Shown here one piece after another: positions 22,050 through 33,175 of a DNA stretch of 64,000 bases. Made by a program: the position numbers and the translations under genes. The notes below the pieces were generated by a model. That model was given only the letters and a program-made list of their open reading frames with translations. It was not told the origin of the DNA and did no database searches. The stretch is from Lunularia cruciata (lineage: Eukaryota > Streptophyta > Marchantiopsida > Lunulariales > Lunulariaceae), in NCBI GenBank assembly GCA_948567375.1, contig OX419755.1, positions 75,166,931 through 75,230,930 of the forward strand, read 5' to 3'. How positions within the stretch are numbered: position 1 is the stretch's first letter; every line of letters starts with the position of its first letter.

Positions 22050-23397
22050 AATTGGTGACTCCTCCAATCTAGCTATTGCTACTTGCCATAACCCATTTGT
22101 CATTGAGCAGATCCTATGCTCCTCAACCAAGTAAGCTCCACTCAACCACTTTTTCTCTAGAAGCAAGAACCACATCATCCATACTCTCACAAAGTGTGGT
22201 AACCAATCGGAACACTAGAGTTGGATCAACTCTCAATGTAAACATATCATTGGCTGAGAACAAAGGAAAGCGCATAATCAATTAAGCCACCTCCAAGATT
22301 GAGCTAGACTCAATTGGTGTAATAGTAGGTAGTTGACTAGCAAGTAGTCTATCATGCACCACTAGGACATTTAGGAGCCATGGATGCCATCTGCAGTCCT
22401 CAAAGAGTGTAAAAGACTAGGGCAGTCTAACTTGTCTACCAACCTCTTGTGTTTGTGGGTCCAACTCCACTTATGCTCCTCTAGGCTCTAGAGCATGTAC
22501 TGCACTCTTAGTCACTAAAGAAGAGGCATCTATTTGTGCTACTCCGCACATGAAATCCAAGATGTCCCTATCATCAACATAAGAGGTATCCAAATCTGAT
22601 CTCCTTTCAATGATGGCCATGCTAGCCAATCTCTACTCCAACTACTCAATCCAAGTAGCCAAGGTTGTATCACAAGTAAGGGCAAGTATTGAACCCCTGC
22701 CACATATAGATCCTCTACCACCTTGTCCTCCATGACCTGGAATTCCTTTACTACCTACCATAGCAGCCTTGTCACTCCATAATTCCAAGGTGTAGGTCAA
22801 AGCATTGGTCACTAGTGTGACCAAATCCATGGCAATGGTCACGCTGTCTCCAAACTGGCTATGATACACCAAAGATATCATGTCCGCTACTGTGAGTGCA
22901 ATCTCTTTTGTAGTAAGGTCCTTGACAAGTCTAGCAAGCAACACCACCACTCATTGGTTGTTGTTGACTTGAAAAGGAAGGTAAGGGTCTAGCTACACTA
23001 GGCCTTCCACTCACTCCATAGGATCTGGGCTGTCCACTTTGCCCTTGGAAACCAACATGGCATGGTGCACATTGCTCTAGAAGAAGTAACAGTTGTGGAT
23101 GAGGTCTCTCTATCAAATCTAGATGTCACTACTCTCTCTTCCACGATGTTGAGTTGAATACACTTAACCAAACCAACGACTATTGCCAAAGTAGGTTAAG
23201 TAGCCAATAACAATATAGCATCACATACTCTACATCATAACACCCTAAGTAAAGCTGATAAGCTATCTCATGCAAGTGTATGCCTTTCATAAGCTCTCAC
23301 CACCCTTTTGTTGGAACTCATGTAAGCTCCTTAGCTTGTTAGTCCGCACTCCTTGGTAGTTCTACCTCAAACATTGGAAGAACTCCACCATGGGGTT
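22050..23397 (-). pseudogene. gag remnant (family 2, minus copy)
   Basis: This stretch aligns base for base, in reverse complement, with the plus-strand gag at about 26170-27530. Examples are the ACCCCATGGTGGAGTTCTTC start next to 23397, the knuckle area near 22900, and the AATGATATGTTTACATTGAG end near 22240. The first knuckle reads C-stop-TCQGPYYKRDC-like in its own frame, so it is decayed. Compared with the plus copy it has lost most CpG sites to TpG/CpA. It runs into the LTR of the other copy exactly at 23397/23398, where the plus element was inserted. Confidence 0.8.
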
Positions 23398-23949
23398 TGT
23401 CACGCCATTTGTAGTTCCGCATCTAGTTGCTCGGGCACTGGAGTTCCAGTGATAATAGTTAGAGTTATTCTAGTAGTTTCTCAGGGACTACTTTCCGACA
23501 GTCTGATTTGGTGTTCAGAGTATTGACTTCACGGTGGGGCCCATCGTCACTTTGCACCGTTTGCACCGTCGAGTGTGCTGTCAGCGGGACCATTAGGGTT
23601 CCAGTGGTAGCTCGAGTCCAAGGGGGTATAGTTTCGAAGTGAGCTCCAAAGAGCTCACTTCTCTAATGTTGAGCCTTCGAGTTCCTGGCTATAGTGGACA
23701 CAGGCCGACGAGCGTCACTTGGATTCTCTATGCTTGAGTGGATGTGGCTTGATTGTAATCAGTGCCCAGTTGTTGGCAGTTTATAGAGTGATAGATCAAG
23801 TACTGATCTGAGTTGAGTTGAGTTGAAAGTGTTAAGCAATCTTATTACATCAGAGAAGTGAAGTCAGGGGGAAATTGGGTACAGGAACGTTGAGTGTTGG
23901 TGGTATCTCCAAGCTCGGTGGATCGTGGTAGCTTGATTCAAGTTCTGTG

Positions 23950-24745
23950 TTTCCCTAGTGTGCAGAAGCTTGTTCAGTTGATGCAGATTTGGCAGTTAGG
24001 CGGATGGTGTGCGGAAGCGTTGGCCAAATTTTGAGCAAAGAAGGAGCAATTTTCGAGCAGTGTTGTGATTTTGAGCTCAAGAGGTGAAGGCAGGACCAAT
24101 TTGCTATGAGTTGGGCTCAGAAAGTGAAATTGAAGGTGGAGTTGGGAAGCTCTTCTCATGAAATTGTGATTTGGAAAAACCCGTTTTGTCAATTTGGCTC
24201 GAGTGGAAAGTTAGCGGGGGATTTGGCGGACATCCATCTTTAGGGTTTATGTCAGATTTTACATCAGATTTACGTCAGATTTTGGGCCAGAATTGGAGGA
24301 GTTTCGCTGTTTGGCCAGATTTGGAGAAGTTTTGCTATTTTGGAGGAGTTTCCCTAGTGTGTAGAAGCTCGTTCAGTTGATACAGATTTGGCAGTTAGGC
24401 GGATGGTGTGCGGAAGCGCTGGCCAAATTTCGAGCAAAGAAGGAGCAATTTTTTAGCAGTGTTGTGATTTTGAGCTCAAGAGGTGAAGGCAGGACCAATT
24501 TGCTACGAGTTGGGCTCACAAAGTGAAATTGAAGGTGGAGTTGGGAAGCTCTTCTCATGAAATTGTGATTTGGAAAAACCCATTTTGTCAATTTGGCTCG
24601 AGTGGAAAGTTAGCAGGGGATTTGGTGGACATTCATCTTTAGGGTTTACGTTAGATTTTGGACCAGAATTGGAGGAGTTTTGCTGTTTGGCCAGATTTGG
24701 AGAAGTTTTGCTAGTTTGGAGGAGTTTCACAGATTTGGAGAAGTT
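23950..24745 (+). repeat. 399-bp tandem duplication inside the family-2 LTR
   Basis: Unit 1 begins TTTCCCTAGTGTGCAGAAGC at 23950 and unit 2 begins TTTCCCTAGTGTGTAGAAGC at 24349, a 399-bp period. Both continue through the GGCAGTTAGGCGGATGGTGT block and the GGAAAAACCC block. The inverted arm at 27521-28439 has only one unit, so the duplication is a private event of this LTR or was lost from the other. Confidence 0.9.
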
Positions 24746-24938
24746 TCGCCAATTTTAGAGGAGGTTCAAAGTGGCAACAAGAAAGGCCTCATTTGGCGTT
24801 TAGAGGCTTCGAGGCATAGAGCTATGAGAGGCTACGAAGGCCTAGAAGGGCCAGCAAGCCAGCTTGCTGGCGTGAGGCTAGCTAGTTTAGAGTAGATCTT
24901 GGTCATTGGTTGGCAAAATCTGCCTTTCTTGCTAGATT

Positions 24939-25007
24939 GTGCGCAATAGGGTTTGACCCCTAGATCTCTTGTTACTAGACTGGTGCCCTAGCCAACTGGT
25001 CCACCCT
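24939..25007 (-). pseudogene. tRNA-Thr(AGU)-like relic in the LTR
   Basis: On the minus strand a 69-base stretch has GGGTGGACCAGTTGGCTAGG (acceptor and D-arm, box-A-like), then GGGCACC, an anticodon-loop-like CTAGTAA with AGT as the would-be anticodon, and AGGGGTCAAACCCT (box-B-like T-arm). Loop and spacing agree with plant tRNA-Thr. The acceptor stem does not pair (GGGTGGA against TGCGCAC), so it is not a functional tRNA. It may be the head of a tRNA-derived SINE or a captured tRNA. Confidence 0.6.
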
Positions 25008-25144
25008 CACTTGTTGTCCTAGTGACTGCGCCACTGTTATCTATACACATGTAGCTTTGGCTAAGAGAGGCAGTTTGATCCCATTCTTGGTGATCCTGGT
25101 AGCTTAGGACTTAGATACGAACTGCTCTTATGTCAAATGCCAAA

Positions 25145-25156
25145 TGGTGGCAGAGT
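25145..25156 (+). promoter_or_regulatory. candidate primer-binding site
   Basis: TGGTGGCAGAGT lies two bases after the inferred LTR end (CCA-AA). It matches the common plant initiator-tRNA-Met site TGGTATCAGAGC at 9 of 12 positions. Its distance from the gag start (about 350 bases) is normal. Confidence 0.45.
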
Positions 25157-25499
25157 CAGTCCCGTGTTGTGTTATGAGATGGAGGGTTTTCGTTTAGATT
25201 TCTTGTGATTGGATCCCCTCCATTCTCTGCTTCCTGTTTGTGCACCATGTTTGTGTGAGGTGCCCTGACTTTTGAGCGTTGGTGCTCTGGTGTGCTCTCG
25301 GTGGTGAGGCTGGAGTGATGACCAATCAGACTACCTTTGTTTCTCTCCGGTGAGGCAGGAAGTGATGACCTGCAGACCGTGAGAGTGGGTGTTATGATGG
25401 CAGGTTACAGGTTGCCTTTCCCCTAGTGTAGTTATCTCGATTAGAGTTACATTAGTGGGTGGTGTCTAGTTGGTGTTGGCACTTGGTGGGGCACTTGCG

Positions 25500-27530
25500 G
25501 TTGCGACTTGCGGTTGCAGTTGGTGGTTCGGGTTTGCTGTTGTAGTTACGTGGTCACGACGGAGTTCTTTGGAGATTCCAGAGGAGTTAGCCCTGCAGTA
25601 CGCAGTGGGTTTACTTGGAGTGGTGCTCGGTATCAGCCTGTATCTCAGGTCCCAGTGAGGGAGGAGATTGACTCTGAGTTGGAGTTCGACACAGGAGCTG
25701 ATTCAGTTGAGAGCGCACCTGGTGTGTCCGCACCATTGTTGTGGGACATGGACAAGATTTATAGGGCCTCCAAAGGCCCTAGGCGTTACTCTGGTATAGT
25801 GGGTACCATTGAGTTGGATGACTTCATCCAAGAGTTCGATAGTTGGTGTGATCTGCAACAGATGCGGAACCCGACTTTGTTCACACCCTTCATGGCATGG
25901 AAGGGGTTGTTTCAGCATCTGGAGGGTCCGCCGATGGATGACTACCATGAGTTCATGAGAGCTCATTTGGAGGAGATTGAGTTATGGAGATAGTATTGGT
26001 CTCCACACTAAATCTCCATCACTTCAAGCTCGGTGGCCAGGAGTAGATCGGCTATACCTACGAGTTCTAGCTCGAGTAGTGTTGGTGGAGCTAGTGGAGG
26101 TGCACTAGCTGGAGATAGTGCTACTACGAGTGGAGGTACCGTTGCAGGAGGTGGTGTGGTACCGGGGTTTAACCCCATGGTGGAGTTCTTCTTATGTTTG
26201 AGGCAGAACTACTAGGGAGTGCGGATTGACAAGCTAAGGAGCTTGCAGGAGTTCCAGCGGAAGGCTGGAGAGAGCCTACGCGAGGCATATACTCGCATGA
26301 GGCGGCTGATCAGTTTCACTCAGGGAGTTACTGAGGCCCAGGCAGTCCAGTTTTAGTATGGGGTATTGGACAGGGAGTTGCGACATAGAGTTCGTGATGC
26401 TACGTTGTTGCAGGCTACTTTGCCCACTTTGGCAGTAGTCTTTGGTTTGGCTGAGCGTATTGAGCTCAACATGGTGGAGGAGAGAGTGGTGACAGCTGGA
26501 TTTGGTAGAGAGACCTCATCCACAGTTGTGACTTCTTCTAGAGTGCAGAAGAGTGCACCACGCCCCGTTGGTTTTTGAGGACAAGGTGGACAGCCCAGAT
26601 CCTATGGAGCAAGTGGAGGGCCTAGTGGAGTTAGACCCTTACCCTCATTTTTGGGTCAGCAGCAGCCAGTGAGTGGTGGTGTTGCTTGTTGGACTTGTGG
26701 TGGACCTCACCATAGGAGAGAGTGTACTCAAGGCAGCGGACCTGATACCTCTGGTGCATCACAGCCAGCACAGAGGCAGTGTGAGCACTGCCACAGATTT
26801 GGTCACACTAGTGACCGGTGTTTCGACCTACACCCGGAGTTACGGAGTGTTAGGGCTACTATGGCAGGTAGTAGAGGAGCTCCAGTTCATGGAGGACGAG
26901 GTGGTAGAGGTGGTGGTAGAGGATCTACACCTAGTAGGGATGCAGTACCTGCCCTTACTTTTGACAGAGCTATGGCTACTCGGATTGAGCAGTTGGAGCA
27001 AAGATTGGCTAGTATGGTTATTGCTCAGAGGAGATCAGATTCGGGTGCTGAGGCTTCCACCTCATATGCTGGTGATAGAGATGCTTTGGACTTCATGTGC
27101 GGAGCAGCACAGGTGGATGCATCTGCAGCAGTGACTAGGAGTGCAGTACGTGCTCCGGAGCCTAGAGGAGCATCAGTGGAGTTGGACCCACAAAGAGGAG
27201 AGGTTGGGAGACAGGTCAGACTTCCCCAATCTTTCATGCTATCTGAGGCATTACAGACAACATCCATGGTTCCTAGACGTCCCAGTGCAGGTGTGGTAGG
27301 TGGTGATGGAGTACCTGCTGGAGTACCTGCTAGTCAGCCACCTGCTACTACACAGACTGAGTCTAGCATGATGTTGGGGGCGGCTCAGCTGATTATGCGG
27401 CATCCTTTGTTTTCAGCCAGTGACATGTTTACATTGGGAGTTGACCCAGCGCCAGTGTTCCGGTTGGCTGCCACGTTGTGTGAAAGTAGGGATGGTGCAG
27501 TTCCTACTACTAGAGTAGAGGCCAAATGAG
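25500..27530 (+). pseudogene. gag polyprotein, nearly continuous (family 2, plus copy)
   Basis: A frame from about 25508 gives an acidic start (EIDSELEFDTGADSVES), then GTIELDDFIQEFDSWCDL and YHEFMRAHLEEIELW. A serine/glycine-rich linker follows (SSSSSSVGGASGG), then a capsid-type core (LRSLQEFQRKAGESLREAYT, RMRRLISF, LAERIELNMVEERVV). The 292-residue frame 26651-27529 has two knuckles, CWTCGGPHHRREC (spacing one short) and CEHCHRFGHTSDRC (canonical CCHC), a glycine/arginine-rich tail and LEQRLASMVIAQRR. Only about four stops break it, some explained by CAG to TAG or CGA to TGA change. It binds and packages RNA in active elements. No protease or pol follows; the frame runs straight into an inverted LTR arm. 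Confidence 0.85.
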
Positions 27531-28439
27531 GCCTTTCTTGTTGTCACCTGGCCCAAAATCTGACGTAAATCTAACATAAAATCTGACGTAAACCCTAAAG
27601 ATGGATGTCCGCCAAATCCCCCGCTAACTTTCCACTCGAGCCAAATTGACAAAACGGGTTTTTCCAAATCACAATTTCATGAGAAGAGCTTCCCAACTCC
27701 ACCTTCAATTTCACTTTCTGAGCCCAACTCGTAGCAAATTGGTCTTGCCTTCACCTCCTGAGCTCAAAATCACAATATTGCTTGAAACTTGCTCCTTCTT
27801 TGCTCGAAATTTGGCCAGCGCTTCCGCACACCATCCGCCTAACTGCCAAATCTGCATCAACTGAACGAGCTTCTACACACTAGGGAAACATAGAACTTGA
27901 ATCGAGCTACCACGATCCACCGAGCTTGGAGATACCACCAACACTCAACGTTCCTGCACCCGATTTCCCCCTGACTTCACTTCTCTGATGTAATCAGATT
28001 GCTTAACATTCTCCACTCAACTCAACTCAGATCAGTACTTGATCTGTCACTCTATAAACTGCCAACAACTGGGCACTGATTACAGTCAAGCCACATCCAC
28101 TCAAGCATAGAGAATCCAGGTGACGCTCGCCGGCCTCTGTCCACCATAGCCAAGAACTCGAAGGCTCAACATCAGAGAAGTGAGCTCTCTGGAGCTCACT
28201 TTGAAACTATACCCCCTGGACTCGAGCTAGCACTGGAACCCTAATGGTCTTGCTGACAGCACACTCGACGGTGCAAATGGTGCAAAGTGACGGTGGGCCC
28301 CACCGTGAAGTTAGTACCTTGAACACCAAATCAGGCTGTCAGAAAGTAGTCCCTGAGAAACTACTAGAATAACTCTAACTACTATCACTGGAACTCCTGT
28401 GTCCGAGCAGCTAGATGCGGAACTACAAATGACGTGACA
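27521..28439 (-). mobile_element. family-2 LTR arm in inverted orientation
   Basis: The reverse complement of this 919-bp block matches the LTR that starts at 23398: it starts TGTCACGTCATTTGTAGTTC at 28439 and passes through the same TTGCACCGTCGAGTGTGCTG and GGCAGTTAGGCGGATGGTGT blocks. It then skips from the GGGCCAG of repeat unit 1 to CAACAAGAAAGGCCTCATTT (left LTR about 24770). It joins gag at GGCCTC within the coding frame. It forms an inverted repeat of about 0.9 kb with the left LTR across a 3-kb loop. Confidence 0.9.
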
Positions 28440-28778
28440 GAAGGTTAGAAGGAGGAGTGATTTGTTTGAAGTGTTACTCTCTAGAATACTCGATTTCATT
28501 ATTTTAAAATTTTTTAATTTATGATCGTTGTCTTGTGGTATGAGTATGAAATGTATGGCCTTGTTCCCCCTTGAGTGATGAAATGAAATTCATGAACTTG
28601 TTTTCTTGTTACGGAATGAAATTTATGACTTATTTTTTCATGTGCATAGAGAATAGAGATGCCCCTCTGCTGAAATCTCACCAAGAAGAGAGATGCCTCT
28701 TTGCCGATAAGGAGTTATCCGTGGTGATTAAAAATTGAGTCAAGTCATGCCGAGAGGAAGCACTCGTGTAGAACGGAA

Positions 28779-30060
28779 AATGTATTCAATGGATGATTTG
28801 GTTAGATTTCAAGATATCGCTACAAGGATTAGAAGATGAAGACAAAGACAAAGAATTAGAAGGAGATTTAGATATGCTAGAATGTTTTATTAGTGGGTGG
28901 GAGTATGCACATACTCATCAATACTCGGAACCCCATGTTACTCATCCTCCTAGTAGAGAGTTTGTGAAGGAGTATTTTAGAAATCTTGATACTAAGGCCT
29001 TTAGCCAGCTTACTAGAATAGATAGGGATTCTTTTTCAACATTAGTGGATTTGATTAAGACTCACACAATTTTTGAGAAAAGCTACCAAAGAGAGCAAAC
29101 ACTTGTGTGGATCCAAGTTGCTCTAGCCCTAGATAGATTTGGGCATCACAGCAATGGAGCTTGTGTTGCACGGGGTTTAAATATTTGGGGCATTAGTGCT
29201 GGTTCAACAATTGCTTTTACTGATAGAGTTATGACAACCATATTAGGTGTGATGAGGAGTCAAGTTGCTTGGCCCGAGCTTGAGGAGAGGAGGAGGATAT
29301 CCAATATTTTTGCACAGAAAGGTTTTCTTAGTTGTGTTGGTTTGGTAGATGGAACATTGTTATCTCTTGCAGCTCAACCAATGGTAGACAAGGAAATATA
29401 TTTCAGCCGAAAGGGTTCATATTCTATAAATGGCCAAGTTATTTGTGATGATAACAGGAGAATTATACATTTTTCCGGAGGTATGTTTTGTGTTATGTGT
29501 TTTTTGTTAGGTATTTTTGCAATGCATTGGTGATCCTTTTTGTATAGTTTACTAAAAGTATAATTTGATTTGTTTATTTGCATGAATGCCAAGGTCATGT
29601 CATGACATGACTTGTTTGAAAAAATCCTCACTATAGAATGATTTGAACCAGAGAGTGAGTTGTCACACTTTTGAGGCAAAGGAGTACCTTTTAGGTGATT
29701 TGGGTTATGTACCCATGCATCACCTACTCCCTGCTTTCAAGCAAGCTTGATCAAAGGACAAGCAAGAGTTTAATAAATATTTAGCAAAGGCAAGAGTGAT
29801 AAATGAGCATTGTATAGGAGTATTGAAAGCTAGATGGCATTCTCTTGATGAGCTAAGAGTGAAACTGAAGGACAATAGTAGAAATGCTTATTTTTTAGAG
29901 TGGGTATCAATGTGTATTATTTTACATAATTTTTTAATCAATAGGTATTACCTTTGGTCAGAGGACAATGGCGGATTTATAGGAAACTCAAATAGATTCA
30001 GAAATGTATTTTCATGGTATAGAACTTGGTAGAGAAGAAAGTAGATCAAGGGCAATGCAA
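28779..30060 (+). pseudogene. PIF/Harbinger-type DDE transposase
   Basis: Frame 28793-29533 gives an N-terminal part (PSREFVKEYFRNLDTKAFSQ), a HARBI1-like helix region (VALALDRFGHHSNGACVARG, ISAGSTIAFTDRVM) and the first catalytic block SCVGLVDGTLLSLAAQP with YFSRKGSYSINGQVICDD. After a likely intron with donor GGAG/GTATGT at about 29480 come SCHDMTCLKKSSL (second D, 29599-29640), EYLLGDLGYVPMHHLL and VINEHCIGVLKARWHSLDEL (third, E). The D, D and E positions are kept. The transposase would cut element ends and rejoin them in the nucleus. In-frame stops in exon 2 and a damaged acceptor (CAT where CAG is expected before GAATG) indicate a pseudogene. No terminal inverted repeats were located. 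Confidence 0.85.
29481..29588 (+). other. probable intron of the transposase
   Basis: AG/GTATGT donor at 29480/29481 follows the FSGG codons. The coding sequence resumes near 29588 with MPRSCHDMT in another phase. The acceptor seems to have lost its AG, so length is approximate (about 108 bp). The splice model restores the conserved GG-x-P-x-S-x-HD region. Confidence 0.5.
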
Positions 30061-30750
30061 CATTGCCTTGATTATCAAAATGATGATATACTTGATTGAG
30101 TGAGTTTCCATATAAAAACAAATATATTTTTCAATTATTCATCTCATATCTCATAGTCTGGTACCTTAGACCATAAGTCTCTAACTTAGACCATGAGTGT
30201 ATCTTGATGTAATATTGGGATAAGAATTCAAAGGATGCAAAAAGAATTCTCTAGAGCTTAATCTGTATTTGTAAGGCCTAAGCTTACACTTACACGGTGT
30301 GGTGTTTAACAAGATTACACTTCAAAGTCACTAGTCGGATGTTGTTGGAAAAAATTTTAAGTGTGCCAATGACTGTTGTAGACGTCGTGAGATGGTGCTC
30401 GTACACGCTGAGGGCCACTCAAAAACTCACTCACAAAAAAGGCTTGCGGCCATCAAGTGGCACCTGACGGTGCCACTCGATGGTGCTTGTAGATGTTGGC
30501 TGATGCTAAGGACCGCACTCCAAGATCAACAAATAATAATTGCACTTGTCAGCACTAGTAGGCACCGTAAGATAGCACTGGTAGGTGTTGGAAGGCACTG
30601 CGCAAAATATGTAATGCTTGCTTTCATTGGTTGGCAATGTGGAGTGCCACATGTTGCCGCTCGGGATTTGATTTCTTTCAGTTGAAATATGGACTTTTCC
30701 CTGGACTTTTCCCATTTTGGATATTTGGTATAACCTTTTTTCCAGCCACC
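30061..30750. other. spacer with degenerate GGCACT/GGTGCT repeats
   Basis: No gene is recognisable. From about 30400 to 30660 short variants of GGTGCT/GGCACC and TAGGTGTTGG recur every 12-20 bases without exact periodicity. A comparable tract in the opposite sense lies at 34640-35060. No LTR or terminal repeat was confirmed. Confidence 0.4.
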
Positions 30751-30756
30751 TGGGGT

Positions 30757-30764
30757 TATATAAA
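30757..30764 (+). promoter_or_regulatory. TATA box upstream of the spliced gene-like unit
   Basis: TATATAAA in GGGGTTATATAAACC, about 435 bases before the ATG at 31200. Downstream up to 31190 is a GA-rich leader with repeated CTCATTTTGCGAGTG units, which resembles a 5' untranslated leader. It is a candidate only. Confidence 0.45.
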
Positions 30765-31430
30765 CCTTCCTCTTTTCAATTCATGTCATTCTTGGGGGTG
30801 TTTGGGGTGTTAGAAAGCCTCATTTTGTGAGTGTGTGGGTGTTGGAAAGAGAAAGGCTCATTTTGCGAGTGTGTGTAGGTGTGTAAGTTGTTCAAAGGAG
30901 AAAGAGTCATTTTGCGAGTGGGGTGTTGGAAGGAAGCATACTCGAAGGAGGCAAACTCGCTGAAGCTGAAGGAGGCAAACTGTTAGGAGACCAACTCGCT
31001 ATGGAGCCTGAGAGAGTTGGAATTTGAGAGGAATTTTGAGAGGAAGAGCTCCATTCAGATTTCTAATTGAAGGTGTGCTTTGGAGACGAGAGAGAGAGAA
31101 ACAACAAGAGAACATTTGAGAGATTGAGAAGAGAGATAAGGAGAGCATTTGAGAGATTGAGAAGAGAAACACAAAGGAAGAGCAGACTCAATTTGAACCA
31201 TGGCAGAAATCTGGGGATATGAAAAGATAGTTGATGGGCCCAACATGAGAAATACTCAAGAAGGAGATTGGCTCATAGCATTTCATAATATTCAACACCC
31301 AGCAAATTTCATCAAGTGGTGTTGGTTGGACAAACATCAGATTTGAACTGCTGTCTCTGGAATTCATGAGATTGATCTAGACATAATGGGGCTCAAAATT
31401 ACTCTTGGACTTCACTATCCACGGCCAGAG

Positions 31431-31947
31431 GTATTCTTCAAACCTTCTTCACTGTTTTCTCTTCATTTCTCTCTACTTTCAAACGTTCCAACACCTCAAG
31501 ATTATGATTTATGCATGTCTAAGTCTTTCAAATTATCAGCGCCTCCCAGCCTATCCCATAGTGCCTCCCAGCATCTACCCGTGTCCCCTAGTGCCATCTT
31601 GCACCGTCCCTAAACCCTAAACCCTCCACAAGCAAGCATTTTCCAGTGACTCTGCACGTCACCCAATGTCTCCGTGCGTCTCCCTTCTTGTCCCGCAATG
31701 ACTTCCATCATAGCTGTGCCTATTGGGCGCCTATGTGTGGCATTGGCTATCCTCCCAGTGCCGCATGTGGGGCATCGGGATCGGGAGCGCCCTGGGGTGC
31801 CCCCGAGGGGCTCCCAATGGTAGCAACCAGCGGCACTTTTGAGGTATCTACTGTTTGGGGGCATCTTTGAGCGGCTGTGGGTGGCACCCCTGGGCTTGAG
31901 TCCTTAGGATAGAAGTTTGAGCTGATTTTTTTTGGTGGGTTTTGTAG
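31431..31947 (+). other. probable intron 1 (517 bp)
   Basis: CCAGAG/GTATTC at the 5' side and TTTTTGGTGGGTTTTGTAG/GTT at the 3' side; both flanks are open in the same phase. The intron holds GTGCC-rich degenerate repeats and a short CCCTAAACCCTAAACCCT tract at 31608-31625. Confidence 0.55.
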
Positions 31948-32588
31948 GTTCTTCCATGTAAAGAGTTTGCAAGTTCATGGGACAAGGTCTCTTGCACATG
32001 TTTGGTAAGAGGGAGGCAGTTTCAATTGATTGTAGATATAGTTAGAGATGCACTTGCCATGCCAAGGGGGAGAACACCAAGACAGAGGACAATTCCTTAC
32101 ACAATTGTTTCAGACTGGTTTCCACAAAGGGACAAGGTTGCAAAAAGATATCTTGCAAGGCAATGTGTATATCCTATATTTAGAGCTTTCTTCTAGTTGA
32201 TGGGTGCACTTGTTGCACCCACATTTGGTACTCAACACCAAGACCAAGTTGAGGAGATTTGGAGGATTATGATTGGAGAGAGTTAGCTTTTAGAGCTATC
32301 ATTGCAAGGTGGTGAGTTTCCAAAGCCAATTGAGGAGTCCTAAGGAGCGCATGTTCAGGGTCACCTTCCTTGGGTAGATACTCACTCATCTCTTTGTGGA
32401 GAGACATTTCATTCTAGAGGAGGATGTGATGTACCTGAGTGATGGAGAGGAGGAGATTATACACAAAGAAGAGCATGATGATGATCATGAAGATGCAAAT
32501 AGCTCAGATGAGGATGAGACTATTGATGATGGGAAGGATGAGGGAGAGGATGAGTATGGTGAGTGATTGATTGATTAGGTTTGAGTTT

Positions 32589-32591
<3 letters not shown>

Positions 32592-32655
<64 letters not shown>

Positions 32656-32656
32656 T
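32592..32656. repeat. (TA)n microsatellite
   Basis: Alternating AT from about 32592 to 32629, a TTTC interruption, then more AT to about 32655. It lies inside the probable second intron (32559-32841). Confidence 0.95.
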
Positions 32657-33019
32657 TCATATATTTGTATGTTGGCAAACAAACAAATTTCTTTTGTTTA
32701 TACCATTCCCGGATTTAATAAATGAGTTCATTTAAGAAGCTTGAATTAATGAACTTGTGAACTTGTATATTTTTTTAATTCAAATATGAATTTGTACTTG
32801 ATGGATAATAAATGTACCACTTATGAATAGGTGTTCAACAGATTCGTGTTGAGACACAACCCTTACCCTTTGTTGAGATAGCTCCTTTTCACTCTTCTTC
32901 CCCTTCACCACTTTCTTGATTTGTAGAGGAGGTTGGTGACTCTACGCGTTTCAGAGTACCTTCACCTCCTTCTTGTTTTGTTGACATCACTTGCATTTTA
33001 GATGATTGTGTTTGAGTGG

Positions 33020-33175
33020 CTGAGTGTAGAGAGAGAAATCTCTTTGAGCGTGAGAGTAGATTGGAGAGTGTAGAGGAGAAAGAGAGATTAGTGCTTGAGC
33101 GTGAGAGTGATTTGGAGAGTGTAGAGGAGAGAGAGATTAGTGCTAGAGCGAGAGAGACTCCTTTGTGATTGAGAG
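33020..33175 (+). repeat. coding tandem repeat (about 50-54 bp period)
   Basis: Units of GAGCGTGAGAGTGATTTGG then AGAGTGTAGAGGAGAGAGAG recur about three times, encoding ERE-heptads of a coiled coil (LERESDLESVEEKERL type). Copy number differences would change coiled-coil length. Confidence 0.7.

Larger units (their letters stand above)
23398..25142 (+). mobile_element. family-2 LTR, 5' copy
   Basis: It starts TGTCACGCCATTTGTAGTTC, the same start as the inverted arm ending at 28439 and the copy starting at 63117, so the left edge is supported three times. The right edge is placed at ...AATGCCA just before a primer-site-like TGGTGGCAGAGT. The LTR would be about 1.75 kb, enlarged by an internal 399-bp tandem duplication and holding a tRNA-like relic near its 3' end. 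It is richer in CpG than its surroundings, suggesting a younger insertion. Confidence 0.75.

Noticed and set aside
26673-27134. 153-residue plus-strand ORF overlapping gag
   Set aside because: It is the shifted frame of the gag knuckle region; the 26651-27529 frame has the CCHC motifs.
29593-29612. 18-bp palindrome GTCATGTCATGACATGAC
   Set aside because: It overlaps the codons of the conserved CHDM motif of the transposase; palindromy is a by-product of HD/MT codons.
31608-31625. CCCTAAACCCTAAACCCT, telomere-like repeat
   Set aside because: Only about two and a half units; too short to call an interstitial telomere, and inside a probable intron with similar low-complexity DNA.
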